DNA of 64,000 nt. It comes from Prorocentrum cordatum. Taxonomy: Eukaryota; Sar; Dinophyceae; Prorocentrales; Prorocentraceae. Shown piece by piece: positions 30,780-41,450 of the stretch (its first letter is position 1; every line of letters starts with the position of its first letter). The position numbers and the translations under genes are program-made. The stretch spans positions 1,086,460-1,150,459 of the forward strand of contig CAUYUJ010016060.1 of the NCBI GenBank assembly GCA_963575745.1. Reading direction: 5' to 3'. The notes beneath the pieces were generated by a model. It did not search any database. It had not been told where the DNA came from and was given only the letters and a program-made list of their open reading frames with translations.

Positions 30780-31770
30780 GCTTCCCTCGCACGCTTCGTG
30801 GCCGCACAGGGAGTTCCATTGACGGCCCCCGCGGCTGCGCCCCGCACGGCGGCGCCCCGCTCCTGTCGGCGCGCCCCTCGCGCCTCCCGCGGCCCCACTG
30901 GGAGCTCCATCGCAGGCCCGAGTGGCTTCGTTCGCATGTCGGCGCCGCGCCCATTTCGGCCAGCCCGCCCTCGCGCGCGCTTCGTAGCCACATGGGGAAG
31001 CTCCGTCGATCGCCCCCATTGCTGCGCGCGCATGGCGGCGCCGCCCCTCACCCCATCCTCCTTCTTCTTCTCCTTCTCCTCCTCCTCCTCCTCCTCCTCC
31101 TCCTCCTCCTCCTCCGCCTCCGCCTCCGCCTCCGCCTCCTCCTCCTCCTCCTCCTCCTCCTCCTCCTCCTCCTCCTCCTCCTCCTCCTCCTCCCCCTCCT
31201 CGTCCTCCTCCTCCTCCTCCACCTCCTCCTCCTCCGCCGCACTGGCGCGGCCGCGTTCGCACGGCGCCGCCGCAACCAAGTGCGGCGCGCCCCTCGGCCT
31301 CGCAGAGAGCTCCACCGCAGGCCTTGCAGGCTGCGTTCGCATGGCGCCCCCCTCGGTGCGCCCCCCACGGATCTCGCGGCCGCGTGGGGAGCTCCACCGA
31401 GGCCCGCTGCTGCGTTCGCGTGGCGGCGACGACCCCCTGCTCGGCGCACCCCTCGCGCGTTTCGTGGCCGCGCGGGAAGTTCCGCCGAGGGTCCCACTGG
31501 CTGCGTTCGCGTGGCGCCGCCGCCTCCCATTCGGGCCACCCGTCCGACGCTTCGTTGCCCCAGCCCCGCCGCACGCCCCCGTGGGCGCGCTCGCACGGCG
31601 GCGCCGCCCCCTGTCCGCCGCTCCCTCTCGCGTGATCCGTAGTCTCGCAGGGCGCTCCGCCGCAGGCCGCGGGCCCAGTGGCTGCGTTCGCGCGGCGGCG
31701 CCGCCCCCCCTTCTCGGCGCTCCCCTCTCTGGCGCCTCGTGGCCCCAGAGGAAGTTCTACCGAAGGCGGT
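30780..31770 (+). repeat. Roughly 88-bp GC-rich satellite, about ten copies
   Basis: The phrase CTGCGTTCGCGTGGCGGCGC recurs near 30830, 30921, 31018, 31243, 31326, 31409, 31499, 31583 and 31679. It alternates with CCCCTCGCGCGTTTCGTGGC and GGGAGCTCCACCG. A CTC tract splits the array at 31065-31245. Confidence 0.75.
31065..31245. repeat. CTC trinucleotide tract inside the satellite
   Basis: About 170 bp of CTC with a few CGC, CCC and GTC interruptions. It interrupts the 88-bp satellite. Confidence 0.95.
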
Positions 31771-31869
31771 ATCCGATGTTCACAGTCGCGCTTCTCATCG
31801 CCGCCTACGGCTTGGTCTTGTGATGGGATAACCATTTGGATGCCTCCCGTCTTCTCAAGCATCCGCCGC

Positions 31870-32480
31870 AGGGGCCCTGAGGATACCAGAGGATGCCCGA
31901 TGGACTCTCAGGGTTCCTCAGGGGCCCCGATGGTTCCCACTGACCCCTCAGGGATCATCAGAATTATCAAGGACTCAGTAGGGGCACTCAAGGATCCCGA
32001 AGAGACCGATTGACTCCCCAGGACTCATCATGGGTCCTCAGTGCCCCGAGGGTTCCTGACAAGAGACTACCTTCTGGAATTCGGGGGGTCCCCGATGATC
32101 TGCGAGGGTTTTTCGTGGATCCTACAGGCCCCGACGGGGTCCTCAGGATCTTCGGGTTTACGGGGAAGTTTCTGCAATTCTTTAGGCATTCTCGAGGCCC
32201 CCGTAGTCATCCTGAGGATACCTCGAACGCCTGCAGGATTCCGCGGGATTCCTTCGGGGCCTTCATATGGATCGTCAGGCATCGCCAGGTTTTGTCAGAG
32301 ATCCCCAGGATTTCTCCTGGCCCCCCCCCTCCCCAAGGGTTCTCGGGGGTCAGCAGGGGCCGTCGGGACTCCAGGGTGATATTCAGGAATCGGCAGGGAT
32401 CCCTAAGAACCTGCGGGCTTCTTTGTGAATCTCGAGGATTCTCGATGGCTCCTCGCAGCTTCTCAGGCACGTCCGAGAAA
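31870..32480 (+). repeat. Degenerate CTCAGGGATTCC repeat
   Basis: Many loosely spaced CTCAGGG, GAGGATTC, TCAGGATC and CCCCGATGG phrases at 15-25 bp intervals. The unit is poorly defined. The 32400s keep the same flavour. Confidence 0.5.
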
Positions 32481-32572
32481 TGGCATCGTAGCGCCCAGGA
32501 TCACGTGCCGTATGCCTTGGGGAAGTCGGGCCTGTTCACCGCCACCGCCAGAAGTCGGAGGGGGGGAAAGGC

Positions 32573-32693
32573 GGAGGAGGACGAGGAGGAGGAGGAGGTG
32601 GAGGAGGAGGAGGAGGAGGTGGAGGAGGAGGAGGACGAGGAGGGGGAGGAGGAAAGGGAGGAGGAGGAGGAGGCGGAGGAGGAGGAGGAGGAA
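32573..32693. repeat. GGA trinucleotide tract
   Basis: GAGGAGGAGGTGGAGGAGG-type run. Confidence 0.9.
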
Positions 32694-32811
32694 AACGGCG
32701 TTTGTGCACTACGCCCCGGGGGTCCGGCGTCGTAGGCCTGCGGGGCCTGCGTCGCAGTGCCCCGGGCGCAGCACCGCGGGGCCCAGGGAGATTCGCGCAC
32801 CGCATCGCTCG

Positions 32812-32926
32812 GACGTGTGTATTTTTTTCTCGGGGAGAACCCTTGAGGAACATCCTGGATCATCGAGCGACAAAAAACACGCACGGAACCGAACAATGCA
32901 CGAAAAATGGACGTCCGAGCGACGGC
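32812..32926 (+). mobile_element. Family B element, copy 5
   Basis: GCATCGCTCGGACGTGTGTA at the left, ATGGACGTCCGAGCGACGGC at the right, with CATCCTGGATCATCGAGCG inside. Confidence 0.8.
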
Positions 32927-33080
32927 AAGAAACATGCTGGACATCATTGGCGCGCTCGCCCTGAAAATGCCTCGCGACATCCCCCGCAATGGCGTTCCGG
33001 CCATCGTCGCTGTTTTCTGGTCTCTTCCTTGTCGCCACGCCCAGATCAGCGGCGCATGCGAGGCTGAAACGGAACGACAT

Positions 33081-33181
33081 GGCGAACGTAGACACAAGTG
33101 GTAATGTTGGTCTTTCCTCAACAGTTCTCTGTCCAAGAACTGATATGGAATGTTCAACATGGCCACTTGTGGCTTTTCGCC
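33081..33181. mobile_element. Small fold-back element
   Basis: GGCGAACGTAGACACAAGTG then GTAATGTTG faces CAACATGGCCACTTGTGGC then TTTTCGCC. The arms pair over about 27 bp with a few mismatches around a 45-bp core. Confidence 0.65.
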
Positions 33182-33506
33182 TTTTCGTATCGGGGCCGGT
33201 CACCTTGTCACCTGGCAACTACCCGCGTCGCCGAGCGATCGGTCCAAGACGCCCCAGATGGCCCGCAGACGGCCCAAGCGGCTTTCAAGGCACTTCGCCT
33301 CGGCCCCAGATGCCCCCCAAGAGTCTCCACAATTCTGCCAGTCTATCCCCATCTTCTCCTCGCGGTCGCGGCACTGCGCCCCCGCTGCATGTTCACCATT
33401 GCCGTGTGCAGCAACGAGCTGGCGCGCAGCCTCGCTGCACGAGCTGCGAGGGCAGAGCGGCACGCACCTGCAATTAAATACCAGAGGCACCACTCCCGCT
33501 CGCAGT

Positions 33507-33620
33507 GCAGACACTGCGTGCTGCACGTCGTGCCTCCACTCGTCGAGATAGAGGAAAAACCTTGCAGACATTGTTTGCTGCACGTCGTGTCTCCACTCGT
33601 CGAGAACAGGGAAAGTCTTC
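33507..33620 (+). repeat. 57-bp tandem duplication
   Basis: GCAGACACTGCGTGCTGCAC then CTCCACTCGTCGAGA, repeated 57 bp on as GCAGACATTGTTTGCTGCAC then CTCCACTCGTCGAGA. The unit is a multiple of three, so the flanking frames stay open. Confidence 0.8.
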
Positions 33621-33659
33621 GTCCAGGGGCCACGGGCGCGTCTCCTACCCAGCAGCAGG

Positions 33660-34215
33660 ATGGACGCTCGCTCGCCCGCCCTGCAGTCCCCGGGCAACCT
33701 ATCAATGGCCCACGCGCCCCAGGCGATGCTCATGGCCCGCGCCCTGACCGGAGTGGAGCTCGACTCGGACTGGCGGCCTACCGTCGCCTCTTCGCGCGGG
33801 CCTCTCCAGACGCCCGACGGCGTGAGTGTTGTTCGGGGCCGTATTGTTTGAGTGAGTGTGTATATGTGTACAAGACGGACGCGTAGGATTTGAGACATCG
33901 GAGCCGGGAGGCCATGTCAGTTCCCGGGGACCACACAGAGACTTCTGGGACGAATGAAATATAGCCCTGGGAAAGGTGTCCAGGAGCCTGGGGCCGTCTA
34001 CATCGCGAAAAGATCGAGCCGTCGGATGTCTTGTGTGGTGCGCAGTTGCGGGTTTCTGATCTTGCGCCTTTTGATTCCCTCCCCACCCTGCCCTCGCGCA
34101 GTGCAGCGATCTGGAGCTGATGGCCAAGCGGTTCTCACGCAGCCCTTTCGAGAGATCCCTCAGCGAGTCGTGCACCACGGCTGCAACTCTGAGCTGCCTC
34201 GTGCTGCCTGCTTGC
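33660..34215 (+). CDS. Candidate two-exon gene fragment, function unknown
   Basis: A possible first exon (33660 to about 33820) starts with ATG and reads MDARSPALQSPGNLSMAHAP, ending at ACGGC before GTGAGTGTT, a good donor. A pyrimidine-rich stretch ending CCCTCGCGCAG (to 34101) could be the acceptor. The following frame (34102 on), CSDLELMAKRFSRSPFERSL, joins in phase 0. Mixed amino-acid composition and matching phases are the support. There is no known domain, the downstream end is undefined, and the start is simply the first ATG. The acceptor region (34081-34112) is partly duplicated at 34213-34247. This could be a chance alignment of splice-like motifs. Confidence 0.25.
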
Positions 34216-35037
34216 CCCCACCCCGCCCTCGCGCTCCAGCGCTCTGGTCGCGAGGTCGAGTCGACCTGCACTCTCGGGGTGATTGCCGGCGGGGGCAGTG
34301 AGCGACGTGAGGTTCGGCGTCGGTCTTGCGGGGGGCTCGCTGCCCCCCGAGCGAGGGGCGGCGTCAAGATAACTTGCCCGGCGGGAGTGCCCGTTGCCCA
34401 TCGATATTCGGGCAGCGCCCGAGGGTCATGCCTCGTCCTTGCCTCGCCGGTGCCGTTCTCAGCTCGCGCGCGTGTCGTGGGGCCGATGTTGCCCTTGCTC
34501 TCCCCGCCCCTTCCCCTCTCGGAGGAGGGCCGTCTGAGACACTGGCAGTTGGCCTTCGGGGGGCCCCCCTCGTCGCCACGGCTGGACGCAGCGGGGAAAC
34601 CTGGTGCGCAAAGCACCCCCCCCCTTCCCCTCCTCCCTCCCCTCCCCCGAGGCCTCTGGCACTGCCTCGGTTCCTCCTCGTCGTGCTCTCCTTCCTCGGG
34701 TTGAGGAAGCGGGGGACGACGAGGAAGACGACGAGGACGGGGAGGGGCTCGAGGACCTCGGCCACCTCCCCGTTCGCGTCTCCGTCCGTCTCTTCCCCGT
34801 CTCGAGCGGTGCTCGGGGTGGGGGTCCTCCCGTTTTCCCCCAACGGCGCCAAGCTTCTTCAGTCCAACAAGCATGACAGAAACACGTTGGGCGTTTGTCA
34901 TCTCTCCCCTCAATAGTCGTTTATGGTCGAGGCCTAGGCCGTATGCACAGAAGGGTCTACAGTCGAGAGGTTGGGGGAGCGGGGTGTTAGGGACATGGTG
35001 GAAGGGGCGGGAGAGGTGATATGAGAGAGGATGGGAG
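34216..35037. other. Unassigned GC-rich sequence
   Basis: GAGGAAGACGACGAGGACGG steps near 34720. No gene supported beyond the candidate upstream. Confidence 0.3.
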
Positions 35038-35350
35038 GAGAGGAGGAGGAGGAGGAGGAGGAGGAGGAGGAGGAGGAGGAGGAGGAAGAGGAGGAGGAGG
35101 AGGAGGGTGTAGGGTGCAGGGGAGAATGTTGGGAAGGGGAGGCGTGAGCACGGGAGGGGGGGGGGAGACGATCTCTTCATCGTCCTCCTCATCCTCCTCC
35201 TCCCCGATCCTTCTCGATCCTCTATCTTGCTCCCCTCTTCGATCCTCCTCCTCGATCCTCGATCTTCCTCCTCGATCATCCTCGATCCTCCTCCCCTCCT
35301 TGATCCTCCTCCTCATCCTCCTCCTCGATCCTCCTCGTTCCTTCTCCTCG
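35038..35350. repeat. GGA tract and CTCGATCCTC minisatellite
   Basis: 35038-35107 is a GGA run. 35180-35350 is built from CCTCCTCGATCCTCGATC steps on the opposite purine/pyrimidine strand. Confidence 0.85.
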
Positions 35351-35835
35351 ATCCACGAGGGGGCTAAGGCAGGGATGAGAGAGGGAAGGGTGAACGGAGG
35401 CGTCCTGGGGGCCTCTCCGGGAGCCAATCGGGGACCCACCAGCGCAGGGCTTCTGGGGACTTTCGGGGTCCTCAGGCCGTCTTGCAGGGTTCGGGGCCCC
35501 AGGCCCGTTGTGGGGAGTCCTCGGGCCGTCGCAGGGCGCCCTCGGAGCCGTGGCCGGGTGGGTCTTCGGCCAGCCCTAGACCGCCCCGGGCATTGTTCAG
35601 GGCTGCAGCGGAGGCCGCCGTGGGAGCCGCCCCGGGGTGGGGGGCCGTTGCTGCTGGGCCCCGCTGGGCTCACCGGCGCCTTCACCCGCAGCGCAAGCAA
35701 TTTGCAGGCAGATGGCAGCAGCGCTTCGCCCAGCGGTCTGCGAGGGCCGCTGTCCGTTCGGGGCCGGCGCGTCGCCATGCCCAGGCATGCCAACGTCTTG
35801 AACAACTCGATACACTGCTGTTTCTAAAGGTTGGT
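35351..35835. other. Unassigned, weak 12-mer character
   Basis: 35400-35540 has GGGGCCTCTCCGGG and GGGACTTTCGGGG steps. No gene recognised. Confidence 0.35.
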
Positions 35836-35991
35836 TTAAGTCGGGCCCCTCCCTCTACAGGGGGAATTTTCAAAAATAGTCAAAAAATAGCCTGGGACTA
35901 TTTTCTGAGCATTTGTTGGCCATTGTGGGGTATTTTTCGTTTTTTTTATTTTTCGTCGAAAATCCTCCTGTAGGGAGACACGCCCGACTTC
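35836..35991 (+). mobile_element. Family A element, copy 6
   Basis: TTAAGTCGGGCCCCTCCCTC then TACAGGGGGAATTTTC at the left; TTTCGTCGAAAATCCTCC then TGTAGGGAGACACGCCCGAC at the right. The centre pairs AAATAG with CTATTT. Confidence 0.8.
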
Positions 35992-36549
35992 AATTTCGGT
36001 CTCGAGGCACACTCGCCGGGCCCTGGGGCCGTCAACTGGCGAGTGGTGAAGAGTCGGCCTTGGAGAGAGGTGCGGGGCTGCCTGGGGACCCCGGGCTGAA
36101 GAGTCACGACGTCGGATCTCCGGATGGATCGCTTCGACTCAAAACGCAGATCCGCATGAGGTGGTCAGTGGCAAGATTGCGACGGAACCTCGATCGGTGT
36201 CGACACTGCAGAATTGAGCATACATTGGTGTTATGTGAAGTGCGCGCGAGCAGCTGTTGTTGTGTGCATTGCGCGAGGGCAGCTTGGATAGAGCACGCGG
36301 ATCTCTGCCCAATGTTGCCCAGGACCAGTTCGTGGCGCCCGGAGTGGATGCTCTCTTCGACCGCACCGAGGAGGATCTACATGTTTTCGTTGTTATGTTC
36401 TTTCCCGTCGAAACCAGTCTGGATACAGGATGATGCAGTATTCGATTATCGCGAAGGCCTTACGGCCGGTGCCGCCGAAACTGAAGGGGAACGACGACAA
36501 CGGCGGCAACGACGACGAGGCTGACGTGGGTCAGAGTCCTCATGGATGT
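35992..36549. other. Unassigned sequence
   Basis: A 203-codon plus-strand frame (35913-36524) crosses the end of the family A copy and has no known domain. CGACGACAACGGCGGCAACG steps near 36490. Confidence 0.3.
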
Positions 36550-37155
36550 TCCTTAGGGTCTCTTCGAAGCGCTCTCGGGGGCCTCTGGGGGATAGTTTAG
36601 GGGCCTCTTGGGAGCCTCTTGGGGGCCTCTTGGGAGCCTCTTGGGGGCCTCTCGGGGCTTCCTGGGGGCCTCTTGGGGCCTCCTGGGACCTTTTTGGGGC
36701 CTCTTGGGGGCCTCTTGGTTCCTCCTTGGAGCCTCTCGGGGCCGAGGGCTCGAAGTGTCCGTCCTGGTCTCTCGTCTGGGTAACCTCTTGCAGCCATCTT
36801 GGGGGCCTCTTTGGCTGTTTTCGAGGCGTCTTGGGCAGTCTTGGGGCCCTCTTGGGCCGTCTTGGGGCGATCTGGGGGGCCTGTTGGGCCGTCTTGGAGC
36901 GTCGGGAAGCGGAAGAGGCTAGAACGCCAAATTGCTTAAACAACCAATTGGGAAGTCAATGATTTGTCCTTTTGGGGCCCTCTTGGGAGTGCTCCTGGAG
37001 GCTTCTTGGGGCGTCTTGCAGGGATCTTGGGCCATCTGGGGGCCGTCAAGGCGTCTTGGACGGATCGTTCGGCGATTCGGGCCCCTCTTGGACCATCTTG
37101 GGGGCCTCTCGGGGCACTCCTGGCCCATCTTGGTGCTTTTTGGGGCCCCAGGACC
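36550..37155 (+). repeat. GGGGGCCTCTTG 12-mer array, best preserved
   Basis: At 36600-36720 the 12-bp unit is almost exact for about ten copies (GGGGGCCTCTTGGGAGCCTC). It decays to both sides, with a short break at 36915-36965. Confidence 0.85.
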
Positions 37156-37939
37156 CCCTGGAGGGGAGTCGTATCTGACCTGGGACCCCACCCTGGATCC
37201 CCCCCCCGTTCCCCTGGACACCCCCCTTCCCGGCGGGGGAGAGAACAAGGGATGGGGGATTCTACTCGAGTCAATCACGACGTTGCTCACAGTCGCGACA
37301 GAGACGACAGACGACGACGACTAATGAACGACGGAGACGACGGCTCGAACGGACAAGCCCCCCACAAACGCCGACAGGCTCGGCGGATTATGTTTGGAGT
37401 CTAGGTTAGACGTCGGTGCTGGTGGTTCAGCACGCCGGTGTTGTCTAGCGTTGCCGTTGCCGAGTGCGCACGTGGAGGGAGGTAACGTAGATTACCCGAT
37501 GGAGCGTTCAGTGACGATGCGCGTTGCCGTTAGTGCTCTTCTGTCGTCCAGATGGGTTCAGCAAGGCCCAGGGGAGTTGGCAGCATGACTCGGGCCTGGA
37601 ATGCTCCTCCCCGCCAGAGTGTTACCTTATGTATCGAGGGGTGTATGTGTACGCAGGCTTCGTTCCAGCGGTGCCCGCTGGACTCGGGGAGCAGCTAGTT
37701 TTGGGCAGCCGCTCCCGACAACACACCGTGGAAGGCGCCTGAATACCCACGTGTACATGTCTTGGCAGTGCAGTATTTGACCCAGCTGGCGCGTCGACCT
37801 CCATCGGGATGTTGGGAAGTTTATTGCAAGGGTGATGCTAGCCTTCTCCCCAGTTGTAAAGTCTTTCGACGATGCTCCCCGTCTTTCGCATCTCCATGTG
37901 TTGGAGGTTGGGGTCGTCAACGAGTAGTGGCTCCTGGCC
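37156..37939. other. Unassigned sequence
   Basis: CGACAGAGACGACAGACGAC steps at 37290-37350. No gene recognised. Confidence 0.3.
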
Positions 37940-38200
37940 GGACATAATTCTTCTCCGCCCGTCTCGCGGTGCCTCGCGGGATTTTCGTGTGATTGTCCCG
38001 TGGGTTATCCTGTGGTTCTCCCGTGGGTTGTCTTGTGGTTGTTCTCGCAGGGTTGTCTCGTGCCTGTCCTGTGGCTGTCCCGTGCATTGTCCCGTGATTG
38101 ACCCGTGGGTTGTCTTGTCCTGTGGTTTTTGGGTTGTCCCTTGGTTGTCCCGAGTTTGTCTCGTGCTTGTCCCGTGGGTTGTCTGGTGGTTGTCCCATGC
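37940..38200 (+). repeat. GGTTGTCCCGTG array, third relative of the 9.7-kb array
   Basis: Begins ATAATTCTTCTCCGCCCGTC then TCGCGGTGCCTCGCGG, matching ATGATTCTCCCCCGTCCG and GGCGGTGGCTCGCGG of the 9.7-kb units. About 15 GGTTGTCCCGTG-like steps follow. Confidence 0.7.
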
Positions 38201-38824
38201 AAATGTCGTATTACGATATGCGCTTATATTATCAAGTGCATATATCAGGGCGAGGGGGCCGAACGGCCGTACACAGTCCCCAGGTGCGTGGTTGTGGTGG
38301 GGTTCCGCGGTGCGGATTGTCGTTAGTGGTGTTTTTGTCGTCGTCGCCCCCCGACCTATCCTCGCCTAGACCCACGAGCGACCCACCAGCCCCGCAACCT
38401 TTCCGCGCCGTCGCACCTTTTCGCAATCCTCCCAACACTCCAACTCCTGATACTTCTGTTTTTCGTCCTCTGCATCCACGCTCCTCATCCCCACACTCCC
38501 TCTCACTCTGGGAGTGATGGGTACGATGATGAGTCTGACGAGCACGGTGATGATATTGATGGTGATGATGACAAGGATTGGGAGCAAGTATGTGCAGGAA
38601 GAGGGAGGAGGGGCGGTGGAAGGAGGCAACGGATGAGGAGAAGCAGGCGTGTCAAACGCATGCGTAATTGATGTGAGGTGTGACATGCATGATTGATGGG
38701 GGACAGGAGTACTAAGAGGCGGAGGAAGGATAATCAGGAGAAGGATGAAGAGGCATGATGACCAGAATAAGCGGAGATGTCGGATCAAGGGGATGAGGAT
38801 CTGGAATTTGACAAGTCGGTTTGC
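38201..38824. other. Unassigned sequence
   Basis: GATGATGAGT/GGTGATGATGAC steps at 38520-38580. No gene recognised. Confidence 0.3.
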
Positions 38825-38905
38825 CTCTTCCTCCTCCTCCTCCTCCTCCTCCTCCTCCCCCTCCTCCTCCTCCTCCTCCTCCTCCTCCTCCTCCTCCTCC
38901 TTCGC
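38825..38905. repeat. CTC trinucleotide tract
   Basis: About 27 CTC units, directly upstream of the LINE fragment and in frame with it. Confidence 0.95.
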
Positions 38906-39400
38906 CGCAGAGAGCACTCGCCCGATCCCTCCCTCTCCTCCTTGTTCCCTGACTCTATTCCCTCACTTCTCGGCCGCCGTCTCCAGAGCTGGCTCGATGG
39001 CCGTGCTCCTGAGGAGCCGATCCGGATCATGGACATATTGGAACCTAATTTGCAGAGTTTCTCAGTGCCTCCGCTCCCAGAGCTGGCCCAGAGGTGGGCT
39101 GCGCTTCGCCAGATTCTGGAACGCACTCCTCCGTCTTGGGCCTGGGCTCACATCAAGACACTGGCAGGCGGCTGGACGACGTCGGCTCGTATCCCCAGCG
39201 CCCAGTCTCATCGATGTCTTTTCGGATGTACAGACCCCGACTCCATGCCCCATTATCTCTCTTGCCCTCGCCTGCTCCACCTCCTCGCTTTCCCTCGTGG
39301 CCATCTTCCCGCCTGCCCCCTCACTCGTCTTGGCCTCGGCCCCTCCCCGGACATGGAGTCTGAATACCCACGCCATCGCTGCACCACATTGTCGTGTTGA
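38906..39400 (+). pseudogene. LINE ORF2 C-terminal fragment with CCHC knuckle
   Basis: A frame of about 165 codons, ending at 39398-39400, contains RWAALRQILERTPPSWAWAH, then TLAGGWTTSAR and CLFGCTDPDSMPHYLSC (39215-39265). That is a C-x3-C-x7-H-x3-C knuckle, the kind found after the reverse transcriptase domain in many LINE ORF2 proteins. In such proteins an Arg/Leu-rich helix and a GGWTTS-type phrase commonly precede it. No reverse transcriptase lies upstream: the frame runs back into a CTC tract. So this is an isolated tail, 5'-truncated or cut off by repeat expansion. It is on the plus strand and unrelated in position to the LINE at 17 kb. The frame is intact over this piece. Confidence 0.65.
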
Positions 39401-40390
39401 GCTTCCATATCTAACATAAGCTGAAAGCTGACATGGCGAGCGGCCCCCGTGCCCCCTCGCCTGCATACCACTACGAAATGCGAGCCGCTGCTCTCGCCGC
39501 ACTGCGGTGTTAGAGCGCTGGCGGTAGCTGGATCACCGTGGATTCAAGCTACGTGCGCTCCTCCTCCTCCTCCTCCTCCTCCTCCTCTACTCCTCCTCTA
39601 CTCCTCCTCCTCCTCCTCCTCCTCCTCCTCCTCCTCCTCCTCCTCCTTCTCAGCCCCCGTCTTTGACAGCGGTGATGCCAGAGCGGGCGTTGCTCCCCCC
39701 CTCATTCCACCCAGCTTTCGAGTCATTACGTGCAACTGTACGTAACGTTTCCCTGACCTCCGAGCTGCACTGTGATCCCCACATGGTGATTCATGATTAG
39801 CGCTGCCCCGACCTGCGCTGGAGCCTCAGTGCGAGCGAACGTCGCAGGGGCAGTGCCGTCTGACCCGTGCCGCTCGAGGAGGCCTCGGGCGAAGCGCCTG
39901 GGGCGCCCCGCCGACACGTCTGTCCGCGCGACGGGGAGCTGGTTGCAGGGAAGGGGCCCCGCATCTCGTCGTCCTCAAGCCACGCCTGTCGCTCTCCACG
40001 CCTCTCCGAGAGGAGCAGCGCACCAGCCGAAGAGAGAGCCACCCGGCCCGTGCCCAACCGGGCAGGCGCTGGGCCTCGCCGGGCCCTCGGAGCTCGGGGC
40101 CCGACCGCTCCCTCCCGTCCAGGGGCCCAGTGCCCCGGGCTTCGGGCCTCAGCGTGGGAGGAGATCCCCCAAATTCGGGGGCGGCAAAGATCGGGCCGGA
40201 CGAAAGGGGGGGATTGGGAAAGGGGGGGTTACGAAATTTGCTGCATGCAGCTGGTTTCGGCCTCACCGAGGGGCCCATTCCTCGATACATAGCCGCCTCC
40301 GACGCCGGGAGGCGCCGGGAAAATCAGCTACGTGAGCTGATTCTCAGCCCCCCCCCTTTGCTTTCCCCCCCTTTCGCCCGACCCGAAAAG
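39401..40390. other. Unassigned, with a CTC run and a small hairpin
   Basis: CTC run at 39560-39652. Hairpin AATCAGCT/AGCTGATT at 40322-40342. Long overlapping frames between 39790 and 40340 are GC-rich and unconvincing. Confidence 0.4.
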
Positions 40391-40577
40391 ATGGGGGGTG
40401 ATGACTAGGGGGGGAGGGATATCATGGCGGGGGCCATGATATCTCCCCAGATCTCATGGCCCCTCTTCTTGTTTTATAACGTCCCCGCCCCCCCCCCGTC
40501 CCCATGGGCCGCCCACGTGCCGCCGGCCATGATCTGCACCCCCCCCTCCTGGACGCCCCCCTCTTGGCCGCTCCGGA
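40391..40577 (+). mobile_element. Family E element, copy 3
   Basis: GGTGATGACTAGGGGGGGAG, then a perfect 10-bp hairpin, GATATCATGG/CCATGATATC (40418-40443), then CCCCAGATCTCATGGCCCCT and CCGCCGGCCATGATCTGCAC. It is the cleanest copy. Confidence 0.75.
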
Positions 40578-40724
40578 CAAGTGGGCGACGCCCCTCGGGC
40601 GGGCGACGCCCCGCACGCGTGAAGCCCACGGCGGGGGGAAGCTGGGTGGAGGCAAGGCGACGTGGCCCGGCAACGCGAAGGCGGCCAGGATCGGCCGGCA
40701 GAGGCTCGTGTCCCGCCCCCCCCG

Positions 40725-40955
40725 TCTGGGTTCGGGACGACCGACATGGGTACGGAAAGAATGGGTACAGAGACCGACAGCCGTTCTTGTTCAGTCTGAA
40801 CAGGATTCGCTCTCCACGCCGCCGCGGCCCGTGTGCATTCGAGACAGAAGGCCGCCTGCCCAACAGCGGCCGCTGTTGGTTTGGGACAACATTTGTTGTT
40901 GGGCATTGTACCCATTCTTTCGGTACCCATTTCGGGTGTCCAAACCAGTCTGGGT
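40725..40955. mobile_element. Family G element, copy 1
   Basis: The left arm has ATGGGTACGGAAAGAATGGG then TAC. The right arm is the inverse, GTACCCATTCTTTCGGTACC then CATTTCGGGTGTCC. Inside is AAGGCCGCCTGCCCAACAGC, followed by GGACAACATTTGTTGTTGG. A second copy lies at 57834-58030. Confidence 0.75.
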
Positions 40956-40967
40956 CAGGGGTGGCTC

Positions 40968-41010
40968 AGGAGGAGAAAAAACACACGGACACAAGTAATC
41001 GTCGATCCCC
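40968..41010 (+). mobile_element. Family D element, left end only
   Basis: GGAGGAGAAAAAACACACGG then ACACAAGTAATCGTCGAT matches the left end of family D; the rest is missing. Confidence 0.6.
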
Positions 41011-41234
41011 TCGAAAGTATAGGACAGGCCGCGGGGTGTTGACTAGTTGGTGGGGCTTTCAGCCCGTGCCGAGTGGAGGCAGTGAGGGGGAGGGAAGCAG
41101 GGAAAGGATGAGGATGAGGGCATCCCCCCCGATACCTTCCAGGAGGTCACTAGGGACTACCCGCTGCCCATCCTCCCAGCGCACTTCTGGCCGTACGGGC
41201 CCGAGGACTGTTTGCCTCCAGGGTGCCGCTGGAC

Positions 41235-41394
41235 GTCTTCGTCGTTGCCGTCGTCGACGGCCTCGACGGCATCGTTGTCATCGTCGACGTCGTCATCGTC
41301 ATCGTCATCGTCGCTGCCTCTTTCGACGGCGTTGTCGACATCGTCGTCGTCGTCGTCGCCGCCCTCGTCGTCGTCGTCGTCGCCGCCGCCACCG

Positions 41395-41443
<49 letters not shown>

Positions 41444-41450
41444 CGGCGCG
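41235..41450. repeat. GTC trinucleotide tract
   Basis: GTCGTC with ATC, GCC and CTC interruptions; the last 50 bp are almost pure. It encodes Ser, Val or Arg runs depending on frame. Confidence 0.9.

Noticed and set aside
30573-31862. 429-codon minus-strand open frame with a poly-Gly segment
   Set aside because: It reads through the CTC tract and the 88-bp satellite. The Gly run and Arg/Ala-rich peptides come from repeats; plus-strand frames of 339 and 394 codons overlap it.
33702-35279. 525-codon minus-strand open frame
   Set aside because: Low-complexity Arg/Pro/Glu composition running into the GGA and CTCGATCCTC repeats; no domain, and plus-strand frames overlap.
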